From Lonicera japonica (Eukaryota; Streptophyta; Magnoliopsida; Dipsacales; Caprifoliaceae), in contig CM038471.1 of assembly GCA_021464415.1 (NCBI GenBank), positions 12,274,373-12,338,372 of the forward strand: a DNA stretch of 64,000 nt. The letters are read 5' to 3'. The notes below the pieces were generated by a model. That model was given only the letters and a program-made list of their open reading frames with translations, ran no database searches and was not told where the DNA came from. Below are positions 1-10,469 of this stretch, piece after piece. Every line of letters begins with the position of its first letter. Position 1 is the stretch's first letter. The position numbers and the translations under genes are program-made.

Positions 1-377
1 CCTGGGAAGCTGGTCGTGAGCTCCCAAACCAATTTTTTACTAAAATACTTCTTCATTTTGAAACAAACTAAAATTAATTATATATTTTGAAATATCTGTA
101 TATAATCCAAAAAAAAATGAGGAAAAAAAAAAAAAAAAAAGTAGATGTTCCGGGAAAACTTAATATATTACAAACTTAAACCCTGCTAAGGCCAAAACCC
201 CCGCGCACAACACACAGCCCGCTGACCCTAAACTTCTCAACTAATCACACAATGCTAAACTTTTCCTTCCCACACATAGACCCCTATACTCTCTAAAAAT
301 TTCCAAAAAGACGCTACCCAGAGCGGACAATACCCAAAGCGGACAATCGTACTGAAGCGGGACCGGGTCGTTACAAA

Positions 378-389
378 TGGTATCAGAGC
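378..389 (+). other. Primer-binding site of the Cassandra element
   Basis: TGGTATCAGAGC, complementary to the 3' end of initiator methionine tRNA, lies two bases after the end of the 5' LTR. Confidence 0.85.
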
Positions 390-444
390 GGACCCCACAG
401 AGTACGATATGTCAACGAGGAAGTCGATTCTCTTGGGGGAAGGA

Positions 445-782
445 TGTGACGCCCTGCGAGCGAGGAGTACTCCCTTGGGAAGAGGAATTGTAGCTCAAAG
501 GGGGCATCCCACATCGAAAGATGGGGGATCCTTGGAGACCCATATAAGTAAGAAATGGTCGTTAATTAAGTACGAGGTCTTTTAGGGGCTCATTGGCTTC
601 GGATCCCATAAGAACTCCGAAGTTAAGCGAGTAGTGGACCAAAGCAATCCTAGGATAGGTGACCCCCTGGGAAGCTAGTTCCCCGAAACAAAGCCGTGAG
701 AGTAGATGTTCCGGGGCTGAGGCCTGGCTGGACGCTACCCAGAGCAGACAATATCGTTCTGAGGTGGGACCGGGTCGTTACA
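445..782 (+). repeat. Cassandra 3' LTR
   Basis: A 338-bp LTR with TG...CA ends, preceded by the purine-rich tract at 433-444. Its 3' end matches the end of the partial copy at 361-375. The following bases (783 onward) read directly into gypsy RNase H codons, which fixes the right boundary. Confidence 0.88.
586..680 (+). other. 5S rRNA-derived domain with internal Pol III promoter elements
   Basis: The stretch GGATCCCATAAGAACTCCGA, then AGTTAAGCGAG, then AGGATAGGTGACCCCCTGGG matches the 3' two thirds of plant 5S rRNA. It includes the A-box-like and C-box-like promoter segments. This is not a functional 5S gene: the 5' third is poorly conserved and the domain is embedded in a retrotransposon LTR. 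The window starts at the equivalent place in the other LTR (CCTGGGAAGCT at 1-11). Confidence 0.85.
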
Positions 783-2528
783 GCGGTTGTCTTTGCTCTT
801 AAGATTTGGCGCCATTACTTTGATCATAAGAGTTTAAAGTACATCTTCACCCAGAAAGATCTGAACCTTAGACAACGCCGGTGGGTAGAGTACCTAGAAG
901 ATTATGATTTCACTCTGTAATATTACTCGGGCAAGGAAAATGTGGTAACCGATGCCTTAAGCCGAAAATCTTAGGGGTCCTTAGCCGCGTTGCGGTGTCA
1001 AGAATGGAAATTGAGGGAGGAATTACAAAGATACGACCTTATAGTAAATCGTGATGAGAACCGAGCCTATTTGTATAATATGATTGCCCAACCGGCAATC
1101 CAGCAACGAGTGATAGATGCTCAATGGGTAGATGAAACACTCCGAGTAATACGTGATCATTTGGCTACGAATGCCAAATACGATGGGTATAAACTTGGGA
1201 CTGATGGTGGGATTCAAGTTCAGGATAGACTAATAGTACCGAATGATCTAGAACTTAGAAACGAAATTCTAAGTCAAGCACACCATTCCAAAAATTTTAT
1301 CCATCCCGGTGGTACAAAGATGTACAGGGACTTGTGTCAAAACTTCTGGTGGAGCGGCATGAAGAAAGATGTCACGAATTTTGTGAGTAAGTGTATGACG
1401 TGTCAACTAGTGAAGGCCGAGCACCAAAGGCCTGCAGGACAACTCCAACCATTACCCATTCCTGAATGGAAATGGGAACATATCACTGTGGATTTTGTTT
1501 CGGGATTACCAAAGGCATTAGGGGGTCAAGATACCATTTGGGTAGTTATCGATAGATTGACGAAGTTCACTCATTTCCTTCCCATCCGAAACAACCAAAA
1601 TGTAGAGAGTTTGGGAAAACTATATATTCAGGAGATAGTCAAGTTCCATGGGGTTCCATTAACCATTGTGTCAGATCGAGATCCACGTTTCACTTCTCAG
1701 TTTTGGGAAAGTCTTCAAAGGGCTTTGGGGACCCAATTGAAATTCAGTACGGTGTTCCATCTATAAACTGACGGACAATCCGAACGAGTTATCCAAATAC
1801 TTGAGGATATGTTGAGGGCGTGTGTCCTTGACTTCCAAGGAAACTGGATAGAGCATCTACCATTAGTTAAATTTTCTTATAACAATAGCTTTCAGGCTAG
1901 TATTGGCATGGCGCCTTATAAAGCCTTGTACGGTCACCCATGTAGATCCCCGGTTTGTTGGTATGAAGTCAGGGAGAGAACCTTGTTGGGTCCAGAGTTG
2001 GTAGAACAAACTACCGAAAATATCAAAGCTATTCGACAACATCTTCTCACTGCCCAGAGTCGGCAAAAGAGTTATGCCGATAGGTGCCGTCGTCCGCTAG
2101 AATTCAAAATTGGTGATCATGTGTTTTTGAAAACTAAACCTCGTTTTGGTATTACACGGTTTGGTAGTAAAGGAAAGCTGTCTCCTCAATACATCGGGCC
2201 ATTTGAGATTCTCGAACGTATCGGGAATGTTTTATATCGTCTAGCTTTGCCGCCGCAGTTGTCTAATGTTCATAATGTCTTCCATGTATCAATGCTATGT
2301 CGATACGTACATGATCCTTCCCACATAGTTCAATGGGAAAATCTCGAGGTCATAGATGACGGAACATACGAGACCCGCCCGATACAAATTTTAGATTGTC
2401 AAGATCAGGTGTTACGTAACAAAATTATCCTGTTAATGAAGGTCCCGTGGTTGCATCACGGAGCCGAGGAGGCGATGTAAGAATTAGAAACAGAAATACG
2501 TGGAAAATATCCAAAATTGTTTAATTAA
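783..2528 (+). pseudogene. Ty3/gypsy (chromovirus, Tekay-like) pol remnant: RNase H end, integrase, chromodomain
   Basis: One reading frame continues over the whole span with four premature stops (918, 972, 1764, 2478). In order: the end of RNase H (783-980, including the DALSRK block); an H2C2 zinc finger (HH near 1280 and CMTCQ near 1400); an integrase core with its D, D and E positions (VDF near 1490, SDRD near 1675, GQSER near 1780); and a C-terminal chromodomain-like segment (2290-2480). The 5' half of the element (gag, protease, RT) is missing because a Cassandra element sits at the left. The stop at 1764 lies where related elements have a Gln codon, consistent with CAA to TAA. Non-functional. 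Confidence 0.92.
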
Positions 2529-2577
2529 TATGTAATCTCTAAATTTCGAGGACGAAATTTTATTTAGTGGGAGAGAT

Positions 2578-3737
2578 TGTAGCATCCTGTATTTAAATTA
2601 ATGTTAATTATGTTTTACTAACTCTTTTATATACATGTGTATGACCCTTTGGTGATTCGGGTGGTCCGAATCGATTTCGGTTGATAAATAGAAAGTTTTG
2701 GTTCCTTGCGATCCGTTAATTTGAGCTAACTTTGAGCTATCGTAATTCCTCCGTTACTTATCCAATTAAAGTTTCTCTTGTGCGTGTGTCTAGCATTTGT
2801 GTCATTCTACAACTTTTGTATTTTGTCCAAAAGCTAATTCGCACTTCTTGTGGGTCAAAACAAGGGTGCTAAGTAGGTCCATCACTAAATTCTGGTTGTT
2901 TAGTAGCGCTTCGGCAGAATTTATGGGAAAAATATGTCCAAAATTTGGGAAAACTTCCTCTTAGGAAGTTGAAGATCTTTGAATTACCTTTCTGTGCATA
3001 TAAAGATCACCTCAATCGAGTTCCAAGCGAAAAATTATAGCCAAAACAAAAAAAAGTGCTCCAGAGCCAGAATTGCGTGCGGACCGGTCTAGGAGTTCCA
3101 GACTCAAGCGCGGACCAGTCTGGCCCTTTTCCAGACCGGTCCGGACTTTAAAAATCACCAAATTTTCACTCCGCAGACCGGTCTAAGGGTTTTTGCATAC
3201 CGGTCTGCATGTCTACTATAGCAACCGACCTTAAATGGATTAAAGCTCTTTTTAAGCCTTTTTCCACCCATTTTCGACCCAACCTCTTCTACTAAGCTCT
3301 AAAGAGTTCTAGAGAGAAAGATAGGTGCTCTTGAGCGATCCTTACCTATTTTCACTCCCAATCGAAGGATTAAACATCGAAAATCATCCGAAACACCTCC
3401 TAGCTTACTATTCATCATCTCCTACCATGAGGATTCTTTGGGGAAGGCTTGAAGCATCAAATTTCTTTCTTCTTTCTCACTCATAAATTGAGGTAGGGTC
3501 CTATGGCTTTCAAAACTTGATATTATGCTTTTATTACTTGAGAATCATGGTTTTTGATCATTATTTGTGTGAAAAACTTGAAGATAAAAAAGGTTCATAT
3601 TGTTTGTATGATTTATAAAGCTATGTTTGCATGATTTAAAGCATGATATGCCTTACCCACATGTTGTACTGTGTTATTGGAATCATATACGGTATCTCTT
3701 GGCGGTGTGGATATTGTTTGTGGGATATTGTTATTGG
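2578..3737 (+). repeat. Truncated 3' LTR of the chromodomain gypsy element
   Basis: After the pol stop and a purine tract (TTTAGTGGGAGAGA at 2563-2576) the sequence begins TGTAGCATCCTG, a typical gypsy LTR start. The LTR runs non-coding to about 3737, where minus-strand pararetrovirus coding begins, so its 3' end is missing. A cluster of GACCGGTCT-type palindromes lies at 3081-3208. The right boundary is approximate. Confidence 0.75.
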
Positions 3738-4488
3738 AATCCTGCAGTTTTCATGATTTTAATAAAAATCTGAACATGTTTAATGTGCTGATTAATACTT
3801 TGTGAAAAAATAAGAATATCATAAATATAAACAACAGAAAATGTACTATAAGAAGTGAAAATATCATTCATAATATTCTGAAACTCAGAAGGGGCATTTT
3901 TAAGCCTGAATGGCATAACATTCCATTCATAATGTCCAAAAGGGACAGTGAAGGCAGTTTTATACTTATCAACTTCAGCAATTTTGATCTGCCAATAACA
4001 TGATTTTAGATCAAATTTAGAAAATATAGTAGTAGCTTGTAAACGAGCACGTAAGTCCTTCTTATTAGGAAGGGGATATCTAATCCATTTTAAAACTTTA
4101 TTTTCTTTCGATTTTAAAGGCTTTATTAACATAAAACGTAGTACAGCTCCAGGGAGAATAGCTTTTTCTAATAAGGTTTTTCTCGATAAGAGAAATTATC
4201 TCAGTTTTGCAATATTCTAATAAAACTGAATTCATCTGGGTAGGCCTAGCCTTGGTAGAAATATTTTTCTCATCAAAATCTTCCTCATAAGGAATGGGGA
4301 CTATGTGCTTTTTTCTGTCCCAAAAGGCTGTAGGTAAATCACTACAAATTTCATGAATAATCTACTCTTGAAGATTTTTAATAAGAGTTTTGTTTTAGGA
4401 GCATTAATTTGAAGATTTATATTCATAATTTTAAAATCTTCTTATAAATAATTAAGATATTTTTCTTTAAAAACAAGTCTATCTTTTA
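3738..4488 (-). pseudogene. Caulimovirid reverse transcriptase fragment
   Basis: The best-preserved part is 3738-4132 (about 130 codons). It shows the RT palm motifs FSKFDLKS and TAFTVPFGHYEW and the block around the catalytic YxDD. Here the first Asp of the pair reads as Tyr (YIYD), so even this part would be inactive. Upstream, 4133-4488 holds the weakly preserved stretch between protease and RT with several stops. The fragment ends abruptly at the junction with the gypsy LTR; thumb, connection and RNase H are missing. Confidence 0.8.
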
Positions 4489-5169
4489 CTACATTAATTT
4501 CTTTAACTTGTGGTTTTGTGATAAATCTAAAAATAATTTCTTTATCTCAAGTTTAGTAATAATACCTTCAGGAGTTTTAGAAAAAGGCTCAACAAGACTT
4601 AAAAAGGGAGTACCAAGAATAATACGTTGGGACAAATCCTTAATCATAATAAAAGTTCCTTTAATACAAATACCATCATTGCAAATATAAGCATTGGATA
4701 ATTTAAACTTGATTTTTAGTTTATTTCCTCCAGCACTAGTCATGGTTTGGGAGGTCTTATCAAAATATTTAGTAGGGACTAGACATTCTCTAATGCAATT
4801 CATATCTGCCCCACTATCAATTAAAGCAATATCCTTAAGAACAAAATCTTTGTCTATAACTATAGTTATATTAACATACCATTTTTGATAGGCAATCTTA
4901 TCTATAAGGTTAAGAAAACTATCATTAGTATTTATAGGAACAATTTCCTGAGAAGCAGAAGAATTTTCAGGTTTAACATGGATTTTTTCAATAGTAGAAA
5001 GGCGGAGTTTAATCTCTTTTATCTCAATTTTTAAACTGTTAATTTCCATCTTTAAATTGAAAACAGTGGCTTCTTTTTCAGGAGTTTTATAAAAACTTTC
5101 AAGTATATGATGCAATGAGTAAGGTTCTGTGCTAGGTAAAGTTGGTTTCTCGATTTTAAACGTAGTCAA
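4489..5169 (-). pseudogene. Caulimovirid aspartic protease region
   Basis: An open frame of 226 codons. The first 70 residues are Lys/Glu-rich and helical. A DSGAD protease active-site motif lies at about residues 118-122, followed by a hydrophobic ILGTPFL block near residue 190, as expected for retroviral-type aspartic proteases. It is part of the larger polyprotein between the capsid zinc finger and RT, so the ATG is not necessarily a real start. The ORF is intact locally but the neighbouring frames are broken. Confidence 0.75.
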
Positions 5170-5454
5170 ATACTGCTCAATAAGTTTTCGTTTAACATTA
5201 TTATCAGTAACTTGATCTATAAGATCTAAGATTGGCTGTTCTTCTTTAGTGAAAACATTAATACTAAGACCGTTAGTCTCAAGAATAGCTTTATAATAAT
5301 CAGATTCTGACCTCGAATTACTAGTAGAGGAACTTGGGGAGGGTGTTTGAATTTCGTTGACAAACTCCTCCTCTTCATTATCATCTTCTTCATCACTAGG
5401 GTTTAATAAAACCGCTATGAGTTGCCTTTTAAGGCCTTCGTCAGCTATTTCATT

Positions 5455-6344
5455 AAGCTTTTATTTAGTCCAACATTTATTAGCATAGTGGCCGGCTTTG
5501 CCACATTTTCTACAAATAACCTGACTCATATTTTGGGCCTTTTTGGTGGCCCAGACTTCCTATAAAGAGTCCTAGAGGTAGAAGCACTAGGGGGTTTCTG
5601 ATGGGCCTTTTTACGCTTTTTGTTATACTTTCTAGTTCTATTGGAACTATCAGTAGTTTTCTTAATCCTAGAATAAGGAATATTAATATCATAGGCAAAC
5701 TGATCACATAACTCACCTATCTCTTTCCTACCGATTAAGTTCTGGGCTTTTAATTGGGCTTTAAGCTTAATATCATTACACAGGGATAATTTTTCAGCAA
5801 TACATTCACTAATAAGGTAGCCATAAGTATAATCTTTATAAGGGATGGAAGTACCGCCATGTTTGTTACTTATACGGTCTTTAACCTTTTGGGCAAATAA
5901 AGTTATCAATCCAGCTGTAAACTTTTCTTTCCAGAAGCCAGCATTTGCATCCTCTCTGGTCATAACCTTAGATAGAAATACATCCTTATACCACCTAAAA
6001 TGGGTTAAAGTGGGACAATTAAGATTAATAAGAAGATCCTAACTTCTATCTAATATAGTAGGATGAGGTCCAATAAAATGGTGCACTATCGCAGTTAACA
6101 AGGAATAGACTGCATTTTCTTCAGCTTTAGGCTGAACTTGGGTAACATCCTGCCCTTGCTCATTTTTAGTAGTAACATTAATATTAATAATTTTAACCGA
6201 GTTTTTAATCTCACTCTTCTGACTTTCAGTGAACACATTATCCCACCAGCCTCTTAATTGGCCAGAAAATCCTGCTATCATAAACTCAGCAACACTCTTG
6301 TCACTACTACCACTAGCCTTACAAGAGGTACCGTACATAGTCAT
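5455..6344 (-). pseudogene. Caulimovirid capsid protein region with CCHC zinc knuckle
   Basis: Two open segments (6344-6039 and 5963-5526) share a frame, separated by an in-frame stop. They carry the capsid-like blocks GQLRGWWDN and FWKEKFTAGL, then a Lys/Arg-rich basic tail. A CX2CX4HX4C zinc knuckle (CRKCGKAGHYANKC) is encoded at 5473-5514 in a different frame, so a frameshift separates the basic tail from the finger. The arrangement of core, basic region and single CCHC finger is characteristic of caulimovirid capsid proteins. Confidence 0.78.
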
Positions 6345-7698
6345 TCTATATAACTAAGTCAATATTTGGTATTCCGACATACCATCAATATACCATTCAT
6401 AAATGGTCTTAGCACTAAAGTTAGCTACTTGATTAAAAGCAGCTTCTTCCTCCAATAGCATATCTTGAGGAGTAGGGCAAATATAATAGGTCCTAGTAGG
6501 AGCTGTGGAGGTTGAGGAATGATTTTTTTCCAAAAGTGATCTTATTAAGATCTCCCTCCATGGCTAATAGCTCATTTTTGAACAGGGTAATATCAGAAAA
6601 TTTAGTCTTGCACTCAGAGATATCCTCAGTTTGGGTAATAGGAAGGATATTCTTTCCGTTGAATAAACGAAGTTTTTCTAACTTATCAATGAGGGCTTCA
6701 ACAATTTCTTTATTCTTATCACTAGTTTTAAACTTCTTAGTAATCTCAATAGTAGGTTTAATATAAGAGGTTTCTACCTTAGGTTTCTCAATTATAGGAA
6801 CATGCCTTTTCTCTTCTAAAGCTTGTACCTTATATAGGGTTTCCTCAATATGAGTTAATTGACTTGCTATGGTCTGCATGTGAAGGTTAGTATAGTTGTT
6901 TTGTTTAATGACCTTGTTAAGGTCATCAGGTCCTATATGGGACGAGGTTAGCCTAATATTGGTTGAGAAAGCATTAGTTTCAAGGGCTTGGCTGCCTTCA
7001 ACCTCAATTTTTAAGGCTTCAGTAGGGGGATGAAGGGATTGGATAATATTTCCTGAAATAGTTTTTCAAGTTTTATAAAAAATGTCGATGGTACAAATAT
7101 TAGGATAGTCTCCCTTGTAATTACTATAAAACCAGGTGACAAACGGGATGACCTCCTCATTTTCATTAATATGTTCATAAAATTTAGTTTTAAACTATGC
7201 CTTTTGTTCATCAGAAAATTCAGCAAAAAACCATTTTCTAAAATCAGAATATTTTTCTTGCATAAATTCTGAATTGCAATCAGTTCTCTTATAAGATAAA
7301 GTACTTTTAGTGAGAGTCAAAATTTGCTTCATGGCAAAACCTAATTCAGAAATAGTATCGGGTTCATTTTTTGACGGTTTTGAATAAACACCATGTGGAA
7401 TATTTTATTGAGAATTAATAATACCCTCAAATTGCAAATCATCATCTTTAGTGCTAGATACCTCCACCGTTTGTGTAGTCCTAGGTGTGGGAATACTAGA
7501 ATTAATCGTAGGAGCCGGTGTATAGAATCTTGGGCTTTCTGATTGAGAAGCCGAATAAGGTCTCCTAGATGAGGTAGATAACCTAGCGATCTTATTATTA
7601 TTAAATCTAACTATAACATCGCCATCATCGAACTGAAGGATTTTTTCAACCTTTTTGTTTTCAACAGGAACAGGTGGAGCTGCGGCTTCTAAAAGCCA
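6345..7698 (-). pseudogene. Caulimovirid polyprotein linker between movement and capsid domains
   Basis: Weakly preserved coding with scattered stops. The clearest block is 6493-6879 (128 codons), rich in Lys, Glu, Leu and Ile and probably helical or coiled coil. It is in the same frame as the movement-protein region upstream. I recognise no enzymatic motif. Its placement between movement and capsid domains suggests a structural or virion-associated segment. Confidence 0.55.
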
Positions 7699-8409
7699 TT
7701 ACTCAGGCAACTCAATATCACTCCATCTAATAGTTTTAGGGACAGCTATATCTGACTTTAATAAGTTGGTTTCTATAAGCGTAGTCCTACCCTTGGGGTC
7801 ATACCTTTTAGCGTTAGGACTAAGCGTATTCATAACCTTATAATGGACTCTATAAGTAACATTTAAAGTTTCACAACCATCTTTGAGATCATAGTCACTC
7901 ATTTAAATATTTAGAGTTAAAACATCTAATAAATGTTTATTAGTTAAGGTAAAAACATAATCAAGGAAGCAGTTGAAATAAACAGGGCCATCATATAAAC
8001 TAGTTTGAATAATTCCTAATAAGGAATCCTTGAATTTATTGTGCCTGCAATCACGTAAGGCAATTAATAATGAGGCATGTAAGCCTAAAGAAGTGAGCGG
8101 CTTAATAGCAGCCTGCACCAAACCAATATGCATATACTTGTACTTATCTTTATAACGCAAAATTTCATCCTCATGTAATAATTGTAAACAATCAAAATTA
8201 TTACTAATAGAAATAGTTTGTTCAATGGTTTTAATAGACATTGAAAAAATAAAATCAAATATTCTGGTATTATAAATTTTGTTTGGTTTAACCATTGGTA
8301 AATACCAGTTTAATATTTTATTCTCAATATTAGAATACTCAACATCATAAGAATTCTTTATAAAAGAAGATAGAACATATTTAGAACGAGAACAAGTTCT
8401 ACTTAACAT
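7699..8409 (-). pseudogene. Caulimovirid movement protein (30K superfamily-like)
   Basis: Two adjacent open segments in the same frame (8409-7903 and 7902-7699) are interrupted by one in-frame stop at 7903-7905. The first contains a HIGLVQAAIKPL block, a LRDCRHNKFKDSLLG block and a GPVYFNCF block, which resemble plant pararetrovirus movement proteins acting at plasmodesmata. The ATG at 8409 is the first after the primer-binding region. Decayed; no function expected. Confidence 0.72.
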
Positions 8410-8550
8410 CTTAAATCAATATAATAAATTGATAAAATAAACAATTGATAGCACGCCTGTCAACAATTTACGCAAACATAAAACCCAAATTAACAATACC
8501 TATGCCGATGGGTATGAGTTGCGACGCGACTTTGGTGGCGTCCCACTATC

Positions 8551-8567
8551 TCCTGGCTTTGATACCA
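8551..8567 (-). other. tRNA-Met primer-binding site of the pararetrovirus
   Basis: On the minus strand this reads TGGTATCAAAGCCAGGA, a near match to the initiator-Met tRNA complement used for minus-strand priming in caulimovirids. It lies 142 bases before the movement-protein ATG. Confidence 0.68.
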
Positions 8568-9462
8568 ATATTACTTATTTAATTTTATAAATATTATTTT
8601 ATTAATGATTTAATATTCAAAAATAAATTAGATTAATAGGTACATCTACTTTAATTAAATAAATAAAACTATGGGGTTTTTTTTAAAGTACAGATCAATT
8701 ACTTTCATTCTAACAAAGGACATTATATTTTTAAGATTAGTTTCAATGGCAACTTTTTAATCGATGACAAAATAAATTTTAATTTATTAAAAATAAAAGA
8801 TAGTCATTTTCAAAACTACCCCTTATTAAAGATAACAACTATTAAAAAATAAAATAATAAAAAATATAAATAACAAAAACTCAAATTCAACTAAACATCT
8901 CAAACAAAGATTTCAAATTTGAACATGCAATCGAAATCTTATCATAAAGGTCAACCAAGAACATAAGTATTAAATATATATATTTTATTAATTCTGAAAA
9001 CTTTAAATTTCAAACTGATTATCAAATGATAAGATGCTACAATTTTAAAAAGAAACAAAAAAAGTTTATGTACAACAAAAAGGAAAAATAAAAATACTTG
9101 AGAATGGTGATCCTTTAAAAAAAAATTAAAATTTTGATTTTTTTTAAAATTATTTGTAGGCTCATTTATTTCACATGATTTCATAAAAAATATTTTTTTT
9201 TGAAGCACAAAATAAATCTCAAAGGTTTATGGTATGTTGTTGCATAATTATTCTCTCACAAACCGTTCTAGTGAATAAAATACTAATCGTATTATAAATT
9301 ACAGTAGCAAATGTCGTGCTAGCTAATTAATTACATGACCTTGAATACATTATATGATTATATATTAAAAATTTGATAAACATGAAATAGGTCTACTATG
9401 ATTGTCAACATAGAAAAATATGTGTACTTGATATATTCTTAAATCTTTATTATTATTATTAT
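8568..9462. other. AT-rich stretch without recognisable genes
   Basis: Strongly AT-rich; it may include the intergenic or promoter part of the pararetrovirus. No coding pattern or terminal repeats are seen. It ends in a short TATTATTATT tract (9451-9462) that is the insertion site of the next element. Confidence 0.6.
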
Positions 9463-10387
9463 TGATGGTGCAAATTATTAATTCAATTTATCCCGCCAAC
9501 CTCGAGCTGACACGTGGCCGACCAAGTCAGTTATCGGGCCCATTTCTGAACAAGGAGCTCGGAGGAGCCCTGTTATGATTTTATGAGAAAAGATAGAGCC
9601 CTTCGAGGGCTGGGTACCTACTCAAGGATCAATTACATACGACAAATTGTAAGGCCCGAACCCCAGAGCTCTTTCGATGAGCTCTGAAGCTCTTTCGATG
9701 AGCTCTGAAGCTCTCTCTCTCTCTCGCCCAACCACCCTACCAGAGTGGTAAGCGAAGGCATGGACGACTGTAACCTGCTCTGTAGAGGGTACAGAACTCC
9801 TTTCACTTTCATTCAATGCACACCAACTGCATTTAATGCACCAGAATTCATAGAGAAACAAGGTCAGAGTTGGTACTGGTCGAAGCATGGCCCCAGACCA
9901 ACTCTGGAAGCTCTGGCCACACGTCTCCTCTAATCATATATATACAAGAAACATTTACTTCTCCCAACAACCAAGTGATCATCAAGTTTCAATTGGGAAG
10001 AATCAGATAGAGACAAAAAAACACACGACAAACAAGCACAAAAAGACAGAAGCAGAGCTCGATAGCTGGCTTCAGAGCTCCTCAGTTAGAGAGACTAAAC
10101 TGTTGTTAGCTCAGCTCTCCTCTTATTGTAATATTGAAAAATAGAATGGCTAGAGAGACCTTTGTGAGTTTGTAATACTTGCTAGTTTATTATTAATACA
10201 AGGCAAACCAAGCTTCTAACTCTATTCCACAGGGGAAGATTAACCCGTATCTTCATACGAGGCCAACCTCCTCTATAAATCCTTGACTCTCTTAAATTCA
10301 GCACATTTACCTTTATTGTTCCAATTATTTTTTATAAACTTTTGACTGTGTGGTCTAAAATACCCTTTCCAGTTTTTAGCATCAACA
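9463..10387 (+). repeat. 5' LTR of the Tat-lineage element
   Basis: A 925-bp LTR, TG to CA. A TATA-like run TATATATA at 9937-9944 probably marks the start of transcription. A short GAGCTCT...GATGAGCTCTGAAG duplication and a CT run sit at 9666-9725. ORFs inside it are coincidental. Confidence 0.9.
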
Positions 10388-10406
10388 GTTTGGCGCCGTC
10401 CGTGGG
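10388..10406 (+). other. Primer-binding site of the Tat-lineage element
   Basis: GTTTGGCGCCGTCCGTGGG follows the 5' LTR directly. TGGCGCCGTCTGTGGG-like primer sites are typical of Tat-lineage gypsy elements. The exact tRNA was not determined. Confidence 0.7.
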
Positions 10407-10469
10407 AAAGACAGCTTTTTTTTAAAAAAAAAAGTCACATACCTCCTTCGATGCTATAAAAAATTCACT

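Larger units (their letters stand above)
1..782 (+). mobile_element. Cassandra-type TRIM element, 5' LTR truncated by window edge
   Basis: A terminal-repeat retrotransposon in miniature. A 3' LTR (445-782, TGTGACGCCC to GTCGTTACA) and a partial, diverged 5' LTR (1-375, same 3' end) flank only 69 bases. Those bases start with a primer-binding site TGGTATCAGAGC and end in a purine tract before 445. The LTRs carry a 5S rRNA-like domain, which is diagnostic of Cassandra. No protein is encoded; such elements depend on other retrotransposons for mobility. The 5' LTR is interrupted or diverged by AT-rich sequence at about 33-138. The element lies inside the RNase H coding region of a gypsy element, whose reading resumes at 783. 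Confidence 0.88.
3738..8567 (-). mobile_element. Endogenous caulimovirid (pararetrovirus), decayed and 3'-truncated
   Basis: Read on the minus strand: a tRNA-Met primer site, movement protein, a linker with helical character, capsid protein with a CCHC finger, aspartic protease, then reverse transcriptase cut off at about 3738. The order MP-CP-PR-RT in what was once essentially one long reading frame fits plant pararetroviruses with a single polyprotein (petuvirus- or florendovirus-like). RNase H and the 3' region are absent. No LTRs are seen. Many stops and at least three frame changes show that it is inert. Genus assignment would need a tree of the RT domain. Confidence 0.78.

Noticed and set aside
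586..680. Functional 5S rRNA gene
   Set aside because: The 5' third does not match 5S and the domain lies in a TRIM LTR with TG...CA ends.
696..920. Open frame as an independent gene
   Set aside because: It is a chimera of Cassandra LTR and gypsy RNase H, without a start of its own.
9622..9933. ORFs inside the Tat LTR, with partners at 18364-18606
   Set aside because: They lie in LTR sequence, are not conserved between the two LTRs in length, and match no protein type.
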